A DNA stretch of 6,219 nucleotides, from NCBI GenBank assembly GCA_030612605.1, contig JAUWNO010000140.1, positions 1 to 6,219 on the forward strand. The letters are read 5' to 3'. This document shows, piece after piece, positions 1 through 5,807 of the stretch; positions within the stretch are counted from its first letter, which is position 1, and each line of letters opens with the position of its first letter. The DNA comes from Armatimonadota bacterium. Its GTDB lineage: Bacteria; Cloacimonadota; Cloacimonadia; Cloacimonadales; TCS61. The notes under the pieces were generated by a model. That model did no database searches, was not told where the DNA came from, and saw nothing but the letters and a program-made list of their open reading frames with translations. The position numbers were made by a program, and so were the translations under genes.

Positions 1-548
1 ACATCTGTGTAAACTCGTAAAATATTTCCGGCAGCATTATATTGGAAAGGATAAACATAAACATTCGTACCGCGAATATCCCTCAAAATAAACGGCTCCA
101 TTGCCTCAGCAATATCACCCGGATAAAATTCATCCACAATCGATTCATCATATATTTCATAAGGAATCTGCGATGGATCCTGATTACGATAGATCGTTCC
201 CCTGGAAGGTAAAAGCGGATAATCGAGCTTGTAATCCACAAATTCAGTTGAGGAAATTTCCAGCGAAACATTCCTGTCATCAGCAAGCTGAACTGAAGCG
301 TGAATAAAAGGCAACTCTGCATAACCTTTCTCTTTTGTAACCACACTTCCTTCAAACTCGATCTTTGAATACGTCACTCCATTCTTGATTGTCTCGGATA
401 TTCTGTAATCGTCCAATAAATAGTTGAGTTCAAATTCTGTGCTGCCGGTTTGATTGAAATAAACTTCAAAGCCATTGGATGCAAACACCGCTGTTAAAGT
501 AAAAATCGGTAACAGCAAAACAAACATAAGTCTCTTTAAATTTTTCAT
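1..548 (-). CDS. C25 (gingipain-like) peptidase precursor, N-terminal signal peptide and propeptide, partial
   Basis: The frame is open from ATG at 548 to the window edge (182 codons plus two bases), so the C-terminus lies outside. Residues 1-23 form a signal peptide: MKNLKR, a hydrophobic core, then TAVFA before SNGFEV. The rest resembles the propeptide of family C25 cysteine peptidases (gingipains): a beta-rich region with FEGSVVTKEKGYAELPFIHAS-like spacing, then YPLLPSRGTIYRNQDPSQIP, FYPGDIAEAMEPFILRDIRG and VYPFQYNAAGNILRVYTDV. The propeptide normally holds the enzyme inactive until after export. The catalytic His/Cys domain is not in the window, so peptidase activity is inferred. The start is fixed by an AGGAGA site 7 bases upstream and by the signal peptide. 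It lies 34 bases after the BsuPI-like gene with no obvious terminator, so co-transcription is likely. G+C looks higher here: 28 of 60 bases at 61-120 against 18 of 60 at 3001-3060. Confidence 0.8.
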   Translation of the reverse strand, partial: MKNLKRLMFVLLLPIFTLTAVFASNGFEVYFNQTGSTEFELNYLLDDYRISETIKNGVTYSKIEFEGSVVTKEKGYAELPFIHASVQLADDRNVSLEISSTEFVDYKLDYPLLPSRGTIYRNQDPSQIPYEIYDESIVDEFYPGDIAEAMEPFILRDIRGTNVYVYPFQYNAAGNILRVYTD

Positions 549-555
549 TTTTTTA

Positions 556-561
556 TCTCCT
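556..561 (-). promoter_or_regulatory. Shine-Dalgarno site of the C25 peptidase gene
   Basis: AGGAGA on the minus strand, 7 bases before the ATG at 548, in an A-rich leader. It supports that start and shows the gene has its own translation initiation despite the short 34-base gap from the preceding stop. Confidence 0.7.
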
Positions 562-582
562 ATTTCATTTTTTATTTTTTAT

Positions 583-1284
583 TTATTTCATTAATAACAT
601 TTTTTTCAATGCTGATGATTTACCTGCAGAAATCTTATAGAAATAAATTCCTGATGAGACGGGTTTGTTATTATGATCTGTTCCGTTCCAGGTTATGGAG
701 TAGCCAACTCCGTCAGCTGTTGTGACGAGAGACTCGTCACAATCCAAAATTTTTATCTTCTGCCCTTTGGTATTAAAAATTATTATCTCAGTGTTCTCCG
801 TGCGCTCCGTGGTTAAATTGAATGAGATAGTTGTCTCAGGATTGAAGGGGTTCGGATAGTTTCTCAATTGAAAATTGTATATTGAATATTGAATATTTTC
901 CACACCAACTTGTTCTATGGTTATTGAGACAGGATCTGAAACCCAATTGTAGTTGAATTCTCCAATCAATATGTGATCACCAACACTCACATTGTCTGTA
1001 TGAGTATAATATTCTGAAAATGTAGAATAAGGTGGGATTGAAACATCGAAAACTACAGCGAATGAGCCAATGATAAACAATTCATCATCGATATAGTAAT
1101 CGAAGGGAAAACTACTGAGAAATGTTACAATAACTGTATCGGAAGTAGTATTATGAAGATTGAATGTTATGTAAATATCCTGTCCGTAAGAATAATTAGT
1201 TTCATCTGTTTCGATATAAAAATCAATCTGGCAAAATAACTGGTTAATAAATAACACAAAGATAAAACATAATAAAAATCTCAT
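583..1284 (-). CDS. Secreted BsuPI-like beta-sandwich protein with type A sorting domain
   Basis: A 233-aa exported protein. Residues 1-18 are a signal peptide (MRFLLCFIFVLFINQLFC before QIDF); QLFC is a poor lipobox, so I do not call a lipoprotein. Residues about 20-128 resemble a BsuPI (intracellular proteinase inhibitor) domain: YSYGQDIYITFNLHNTTSDT, a FPFDYYIDDE turn, IPPYSTF, then a GDHILIGEFNY strand. Residues 143-233 are a sorting domain with YPNPFNPETT, NTKGQKIKIL, ITWNG, KPVSSGIYFYKIS and the tail LKKMLLMK. This domain is about 91 residues against 85 in its neighbours, because two loops are longer; both coincide with repeat-like DNA (720-742 and 791-814). An AGGAGGA site ends 3 bases before ATG. 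The protein is probably moved across the outer membrane and anchored or released. BsuPI-like folds also occur as plain surface modules, so protease inhibition is only a possibility, made more interesting by the C25 gene next door. Confidence 0.75.
   Translation of the reverse strand: MRFLLCFIFVLFINQLFCQIDFYIETDETNYSYGQDIYITFNLHNTTSDTVIVTFLSSFPFDYYIDDELFIIGSFAVVFDVSIPPYSTFSEYYTHTDNVSVGDHILIGEFNYNWVSDPVSITIEQVGVENIQYSIYNFQLRNYPNPFNPETTISFNLTTERTENTEIIIFNTKGQKIKILDCDESLVTTADGVGYSITWNGTDHNNKPVSSGIYFYKISAGKSSALKKMLLMK
720..742. repeat. Perfect palindrome inside the coding sequence of the 233-aa protein
   Basis: TTGTGACGAG, loop AGA, then CTCGTCACAA: a 10-bp perfect inverted repeat with a 3-base loop. 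It encodes the DCDESLVTT part of the sorting domain, at a loop where the sister domains have a shorter HNEFTKG-type segment. Such a compact perfect palindrome in an otherwise AT-rich frame looks like an inserted small palindromic element. Confidence 0.75.
791..814. repeat. 9-bp-periodic repeat (CTCCGTG twice) inside the sorting domain
   Basis: CTCCGTG occurs at 796-802 and again at 805-811, giving a 9-bp period over about 24 bases. On the coding strand it reads as a CCACGGAG-type sequence and encodes TTERTENTE. It is more GC-rich than its surroundings and sits in a loop two residues longer than in the neighbouring domains. Confidence 0.6.
865..900. repeat. AT-rich periodic repeat just before the sorting domain
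   Basis: A run of related words (TTGAAAATTG, TATTGAATATTGAATATT) with TTGAATA tandemly repeated at 7-bp spacing. On the coding strand it encodes VENIQYSIYNFQL, the linker just before NYPNPFNP. It could be simple drift in AT-rich DNA or a small spreading repeat read in frame. Confidence 0.45.
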
Positions 1285-1287
1285 TCT

Positions 1288-1294
1288 TCCTCCT
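1288..1294 (-). promoter_or_regulatory. Strong Shine-Dalgarno of the BsuPI-like gene
   Basis: AGGAGGA on the minus strand, 3 bases before the ATG at 1284. The same AATAGGAGGA context precedes the 895-aa gene, so these leaders share more than the core motif. Confidence 0.7.
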
Positions 1295-1304
1295 ATTTTC
1301 TTAA

Positions 1305-1361
1305 GTTACAGCTAACGTTTTGCATATACTGCGGGAATCCGCATGCATGCTTGTTAGCAAC
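1305..1361. repeat. Intergenic palindromic element E1 (attC-like)
   Basis: It fills most of the gap between the 895-aa and 233-aa genes. Read on the minus strand it opens GTTGCTAACAAGC, 7 bases after the TGA, and closes ATGCAAAACGTTAGCTGTAAC. Nested inverted repeats are visible: GCTAAC with GTTAGC (outer), GCAT with ATGC, and GCGG with CCGC around an ATTC loop, separated by unpaired spacers. The arrangement of outer box, spacer, inner box and loop is that of an integron attC site, though the outer boxes do not fit RYYYAAC/GTTRRRY at every position. No T-run follows the inner hairpin, so a simple terminator is less likely. Confidence 0.6.
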
Positions 1362-1368
1362 TGGTTTT

Positions 1369-4056
1369 TCATTTCAATAATAGACATTTTTTAACTACTT
1401 TCGTTTTCCCATCAACATTTAATTTGTATAAATATAAACCAGAACTTACAGGTTTCCCCGATTCATCATCTCCATTCCAGATTATTGAATGATAACCTTT
1501 TGTAAATTCATTGTGAACTAAAATTTTGACTTTTTGTCCTTTTATATTGAAAATGGATAATTCTACATTACTTTCTTTTGGAATTGAAAAATTAATTGTT
1601 GTTGATGGATTGAATGGATTAGGATAACAAACACATTTTGTTTCTGCTTGGAGAATGATTTCATTTTCTGCTTCAACATAATCGGAAAGATCAATTTTCT
1701 GAACATAATAATTTCTTTGATATTCACCTTCAAAAGGCTTATAACCACAGGCAATTGGCATATATACACAATCGTCAGTAAAGATAGTATTACCTGAAAA
1801 TTCCATCATCTCTCGCTCCATTATCGTCTCATAAAATTCAGGAACTAATACATTACCAATGCTATCTGTAATCATATATGAAAACTGAATATCATAATTA
1901 GATAACATTGAATTAAAGACGAAAATAAATTTATTACTTTGTTTAAAGACATCAAATCTGGAAATAATTGGATTTTGCGATGTGTAATCAAAACTGCTTT
2001 CTTCAATAAGATTATGCTCATAATCAAATTTATCTATATTAACAGAATCGGGATAATTAAAGCCTATTAAATAAAATCCATCATCTTCAAAAATTGTATG
2101 CAGATTTCCATAATCACCAATATAAACTTCCCAAGCATCATCCCATATTAAATTAGCATCTTGAAAATAATGAAACTCTCGCAAACTTGTAATACCATCT
2201 CGCGTAATTGCAAAGAAATTATTTTCATCACCATTTGTGAAAATCATATCGCTGTTATCTGCTAAGATCTGCGGCTGTGTATATGTGCCGTTAGAATTGA
2301 TCGACACATAATATACTGTGTGATAAGATCTAAAAAATAAGACATTGCCTTTCATCTTTATGTCACCAAAGGTAACCGGATCAGTTATATCTAAAGTGAC
2401 ACTTTCTGGCCATAACAAACCATTCTCATCAAAAGCAATAAACTTGAGAATATGTTGCGTTGGATCGTGGATAATTTCTTTGCAAATAAATAAATAACCA
2501 TCATAAAAAGGATAAATATGATGATCAGAAAGAGCACCTGCAAACTGTTCAGACCAAAGATGTTCACCATCAAAATCATAACATTTCATAATATTATTTA
2601 AATTCGTAAGAGTATCATCTATTGTAATAATTTTATCTTCAATGATAAAAAAGTTATTGTATCCTTCGATCAGCACATCACCATTTGCTGAATATTGCGG
2701 ATTCCCACTTTCATCGTATTCTTGAATCATTATTGCATCATCTTCTGAAGAATGCCAAAAAGCTGCTAAACTTGAATTTTTCATTTCTAATTCTGGTCTA
2801 ATTATTTCGTATTCAATATCTCGAATTGTATTAACAATAGTAGTATTTTCTGTCTTGCGCATTGTATAAATTTCTTTATCACCAATGTTACAATATCCTG
2901 CAAAACTAAAATTATCATCTAAATAATATTTTTCACCCCAATAATTTGTGCTATTTTCGGGTAGATAATGAATTGGTTCACTTATACTATTTTCATTTAA
3001 AGTAAGAAGATAAGCATCAAAAGTAGGTATGTATCTATAACAGGAAACAAAATCTACTTCTTGATCACAAACCTGAAGATTATGATAAGAAACCTCAGAA
3101 TTATGGGTGAAAGTATTCAATATTTCACCCTCGAAATTACATTTATGAAAAACAAGATATCCATTTGCATTCGTGACAATTGCATAAAAGTAATTATCGG
3201 AAAATGTGAAATCATCTGCTTTCCAATAATAAGTATTGCAAATAATTTTTGGGTCTTCAATTAATAATGAAGTTCCAGTTAAATCGAAATTATGCATTTC
3301 TAAATTGTCTGTATCAAAATTAAGATAGAAAACAAAAAATGAATTATTTATAAATTTAGCAGATACATAATATCCTATTGAAAATGAATCTGATTGACTT
3401 AGTAGTTCACCTTCTTCATTCACTTTAATTATAAAACAATTATCTCCTTCACTTAGTAGAAAATAAAAATATCCATCAACAAATTGTTGCTCTAAAATTT
3501 TTGGATTATTAACTTCAAATTCATATAATTGTACATTTTCCCAAAAAACTGCTCCTGAATCACTTAAATAACTACCTTCTAAATAGTATGTATTATCTAT
3601 ATCAATAATCTCAGTCTTAAGAATACCTCCATTATCTAAGGGTAATAGATTTATACAATAGGAAGCATCATGAGAATATTGCCATAATACATTACCATTA
3701 TTATCAATTTTATACAATTTCTGATTTGATCTACTTTGATCATAAGCATTGATAAAACATCCATCAATATCACTTTTAGTAATATTTGTTTCCAACATAA
3801 AATCATTTTGATCTATTGTGATTGGTTCAGCCCAAATTGGTTCACCAACAGAATTAGTTTTTTGAAGTTTTAATTTTCGGTAGTCGTTATCTAATTCTGC
3901 CCAAGTTATAAAAATATTCCCCATTGGAGTTACTGTAGATTTTTCTCTGTAAATAAAATTACCTTCATAAAGTGGAACACCATTTCCCCAACAAACATCT
4001 GCAATTAAGATATTCACAAAGAATATAATTGAGATGATCATTAATAACTTTTTCAT
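1369..4056 (-). CDS. Large secreted protein with propeller-like repeats and type A sorting domain
   Basis: An 895-aa exported protein. Residues 1-19 are a signal peptide (MKKLLMIISIIFFVNILIA before DVCWG). The body, about 25-800, matches no family I recognise but repeats a strand-turn-strand pattern of the kind KLxKxxxxGxxxW: QKTNSVGEPIW (65-75), YKIDNNGNVLWQ (115-126), KVNEEGELLS (211-220), QEYDESGNPQY (445-455), CYDFDGEHLWSE (492-503) and FDENGLLWPE (542-551). That suggests one or more beta-propellers, as in PQQ-like surface proteins. Residues 811-895 are the sorting domain (YPNPFNPSTT, NIKGQKVKIL, IIWNGDDESGKPVSSGLYLY, tail KKCLLLK). The start is supported by AGGAGGA 4 bases upstream and by the signal peptide. 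A role in adhesion or extracellular binding is a guess; no catalytic motif is visible. Its last 85 residues are about 80% identical (68 of 85, hand count) to those of the partial gene at 5808. Confidence 0.8.
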   Translation of the reverse strand: MKKLLMIISIIFFVNILIADVCWGNGVPLYEGNFIYREKSTVTPMGNIFITWAELDNDYRKLKLQKTNSVGEPIWAEPITIDQNDFMLETNITKSDIDGCFINAYDQSRSNQKLYKIDNNGNVLWQYSHDASYCINLLPLDNGGILKTEIIDIDNTYYLEGSYLSDSGAVFWENVQLYEFEVNNPKILEQQFVDGYFYFLLSEGDNCFIIKVNEEGELLSQSDSFSIGYYVSAKFINNSFFVFYLNFDTDNLEMHNFDLTGTSLLIEDPKIICNTYYWKADDFTFSDNYFYAIVTNANGYLVFHKCNFEGEILNTFTHNSEVSYHNLQVCDQEVDFVSCYRYIPTFDAYLLTLNENSISEPIHYLPENSTNYWGEKYYLDDNFSFAGYCNIGDKEIYTMRKTENTTIVNTIRDIEYEIIRPELEMKNSSLAAFWHSSEDDAIMIQEYDESGNPQYSANGDVLIEGYNNFFIIEDKIITIDDTLTNLNNIMKCYDFDGEHLWSEQFAGALSDHHIYPFYDGYLFICKEIIHDPTQHILKFIAFDENGLLWPESVTLDITDPVTFGDIKMKGNVLFFRSYHTVYYVSINSNGTYTQPQILADNSDMIFTNGDENNFFAITRDGITSLREFHYFQDANLIWDDAWEVYIGDYGNLHTIFEDDGFYLIGFNYPDSVNIDKFDYEHNLIEESSFDYTSQNPIISRFDVFKQSNKFIFVFNSMLSNYDIQFSYMITDSIGNVLVPEFYETIMEREMMEFSGNTIFTDDCVYMPIACGYKPFEGEYQRNYYVQKIDLSDYVEAENEIILQAETKCVCYPNPFNPSTTINFSIPKESNVELSIFNIKGQKVKILVHNEFTKGYHSIIWNGDDESGKPVSSGLYLYKLNVDGKTKVVKKCLLLK

Positions 4057-4060
4057 CTTA

Positions 4061-4067
4061 TCCTCCT
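4061..4067 (-). promoter_or_regulatory. Strong Shine-Dalgarno of the 895-aa gene
   Basis: AGGAGGA on the minus strand, 4 bases before the ATG at 4056. It follows directly on the intergenic element, leaving no obvious space for a promoter between them. Confidence 0.7.
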
Positions 4068-4075
4068 ATTTTTGT

Positions 4076-4166
4076 TGCTTGTTTTGAGCTTGCCACGTTC
4101 TTCTTGCAAACCAAAGGCTTGTAAACTTTTCTTTCAATCTGAATGTAGAGGCTCTTGTTACAAGCA
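4076..4166. repeat. Intergenic palindromic element E3 (attC-like), with central insertion
   Basis: It lies between the 511-aa and 895-aa genes. Read on the minus strand: TGCTTGT, spacer AACAA, GAGCC, a long centre, GGCAAGCTC, spacer AAA, ACAAGCA. The outer arms TGCTTGT/ACAAGCA pair perfectly, and inner GAGC pairs with GCTC. It is homologous to E2: both share GCCACG(T/C)TCTTCTTGC (4092-4107) and TCAATCTGAATG followed by AGGCT(C/T)TTGTTA on the plus strand. E3 has about 20 extra bases in the centre (around 4108-4130). The end box next to the upstream stop keeps GTAAC, while the matching far end has AAA where an attC site would have GTT. Confidence 0.65.
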
Positions 4167-4170
4167 TCAC

Positions 4171-5706
4171 TCATTTTAAAAACAAACATTTTTTTATAGA
4201 TTCAGTTTTTCCATTAACATTTAGTTTGTAGAAGTAAATTCCTGAACTTACAGATTTACCAGCTTCATCTTTACCTAACCAGACAACTGAATGATTTCCT
4301 TTTTCAAGATTATTTTTAACAAGGTTTTTGACTTTTTGTCCTTTAATATTGTAAACAATTAGATCAATTGCACTTTCTTTGGGAATTGAAAAATTTATTG
4401 TTGTTGTTGGATTAAATGGGTTTGGGTAATTATAGATATTAACTAAAGATTTTTCAATTTCACATTCATTAACATTTACACCTTGCCATTCGTAACATCC
4501 CATATCTGGAGCTACACCAAAGTATTCACTTTCTTCAAGATTGACAATAATATTTCCCTCCCATTCAAAAAAAGCTGTTCCAGTATCAATACACGGAGAG
4601 CTTTCTAATAAATGAAAATTTCCATTTTCAGGATCAACAAACAATGGATTAGATACAATATTTCCTCCTCCATCGATACTGTGAACAGGTAAACTTTCCG
4701 ATAGACAAGAATATGCAATAATTGGGGGAGGGCTATATAAATAAAAATCGAAATCGTTTATATTACCATCTATAATATTATTAATAATGAAAATTTCAGA
4801 TGATGATTCCACAATTCCATATTGATTTTCAATTATAGAATTGTTTATTATTTTAATGCCGTCCCAGGAGTGACATAAAATTCCGCGTTCGTTATTTGTA
4901 ATCAAATTATTTCTGATTGTAGTATGATGATAGTATTCATTACCTGAAGAGCAATAAATACCATTTAAGGAGTTATTGTCTAAAATATTATATTCAATAA
5001 TTGCTGATGAAGTATAGCAACTTACACCTGTCAATGTTGAATTGAGAAACAAATTTCCTCTTAATAATACATTACTAACCCAAATACATACTCCGATTTC
5101 ATTCGAATGGAATTCATTATTTTCAATAATCGCAAATGATTCCATAACACATATACCGTCATTTAGATTGTTTATAAAAAAGTTTTTCTCAATAATTGTT
5201 GTATCTTGCGATGATGAGATTCTTATACCCATATAATTATTAATAAATCTATTTTCCTTAATGATAGGTGAAGAATATTCTCCATAAATTAATATTGCAT
5301 CTGTATAATCATAATAATTTTGGATAATACAGTTTTTAATAATAGGAGAAGAATTAAAACAATGAATTCCATCGTCACCATTTTCAATCGTAAATCCAGA
5401 GAGTATAGCAGTTGAATCCTCACCGCTTTCAAATGTAACAACAATGCTATCTTGGTTACCATATATAATTGTCTGAGAAATATAAGCTGTATCTTGTGTT
5501 GTTATAAATAAAGAACCAACTATTAGGTTCTTTCCATTGTAATTAATGTTTTCAAAATATGTATTTGGTTGAACCAAAACAGTATCACCATCAACTGCAA
5601 CATTAATTCCTTCCTGAATCGTTGCTTGATCCACAGGGATATTAATAATTGTGGCAGAAAGATTTGAAATAAAAACGATTAATAATAATAAAAACATATT
5701 CTTCAT
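4171..5706 (-). CDS. Secreted right-handed parallel beta-helix protein with type A sorting domain
   Basis: A 511-aa exported protein. Residues 1-18 are a signal peptide ending NLSA. Residues about 20-60 (INIPVDQATIQEGINVAVDG, then DTVLVQPNTYFENI) are the usual N-terminal cap of pectate-lyase-like beta-helix proteins. From about 100 to 325 there are coils of roughly 20-24 residues with the I-I-x-N-x-I/F-x-x-N signature (PIIKNCIIQN, PIIKENRFINN, TIIEKNFFINN, AIIENNEFHSN, VLLRGNLFLN, AIIEYNILDNN, TIRNNLITNN, IKIINNSIIEN, IFIINNIIDGN). Residues 348-405 carry the closing motif NPLFVDPENGNFHLLESSPCIDTG with APDMGCYE. Residues 427-511 are the sorting domain, tail KKCLFLK. No catalytic residues of a lyase are evident, so a carbohydrate-binding or adhesive surface role is likelier than an enzyme, but this is not settled. 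ATG is preceded by GGAGAA at short spacing; the leader lies directly after element E2. Confidence 0.85.
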   Translation of the reverse strand: MKNMFLLLLIVFISNLSATIINIPVDQATIQEGINVAVDGDTVLVQPNTYFENINYNGKNLIVGSLFITTQDTAYISQTIIYGNQDSIVVTFESGEDSTAILSGFTIENGDDGIHCFNSSPIIKNCIIQNYYDYTDAILIYGEYSSPIIKENRFINNYMGIRISSSQDTTIIEKNFFINNLNDGICVMESFAIIENNEFHSNEIGVCIWVSNVLLRGNLFLNSTLTGVSCYTSSAIIEYNILDNNSLNGIYCSSGNEYYHHTTIRNNLITNNERGILCHSWDGIKIINNSIIENQYGIVESSSEIFIINNIIDGNINDFDFYLYSPPPIIAYSCLSESLPVHSIDGGGNIVSNPLFVDPENGNFHLLESSPCIDTGTAFFEWEGNIIVNLEESEYFGVAPDMGCYEWQGVNVNECEIEKSLVNIYNYPNPFNPTTTINFSIPKESAIDLIVYNIKGQKVKNLVKNNLEKGNHSVVWLGKDEAGKSVSSGIYFYKLNVNGKTESIKKCLFLK

Positions 5707-5722
5707 AATTTCTCCATTTTAA

Positions 5723-5803
5723 GTTGCTGCTAATGTTTGGCAGCTGCCACGCTCTTCTTGCTTCTCTCTCAATCTGAATGCACAGGCTTTTGTTAGCAGC
5801 ATC
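5723..5803. repeat. Intergenic palindromic element E2 (attC-like)
   Basis: It lies between the partial gene and the 511-aa gene. Read on the minus strand it opens GATGCTGCTAACAAAAGCC, a few bases after the TGA, and closes GGCAGCTGCCAAACATTAGCAGCAAC. The outer arms GCTGCTAA and TTAGCAGC (5793-5800 and 5726-5733) are perfectly complementary; GGCAGCTGCC near the far end is itself a palindrome. It is homologous to E3 over most of its length and shares the ends plus the downstream word AACTTAA with E1. The far-side box reads ATTAGC rather than the GTTAGC expected of a functional attC. Confidence 0.65.
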
Positions 5804-5807
5804 TATC

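Noticed and set aside
101..307. Plus-strand open frame over the C25 gene
   Set aside because: It lies antisense to a recognisable propeptide and has no signal or family features of its own.
1282..1284. Lipoprotein signal for the 233-aa protein, from the Cys at residue 18
   Set aside because: The preceding residues QLF do not fit a lipobox, and the protein already has a C-terminal sorting domain for surface attachment.
1331..1344. Rho-independent terminator at the GCGG/CCGC hairpin
   Set aside because: The stem is only 4 bp and no T-run follows on either strand; it fits better as the apex of the larger palindrome.
3061..3264. Plus-strand open frame inside the 895-aa gene
   Set aside because: A shadow frame in AT-rich DNA; the minus-strand frame is continuous with a signal peptide and a sorting domain.
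4171..5706. Pectate lyase activity for the beta-helix protein
   Set aside because: The fold signature is clear, but I see no conserved catalytic or calcium-binding residues, and most proteins of this layout are not characterised enzymes.
1285..5807. CRISPR array
   Set aside because: The copies are over 1.4 kb apart, contain whole genes between them and are not identical.
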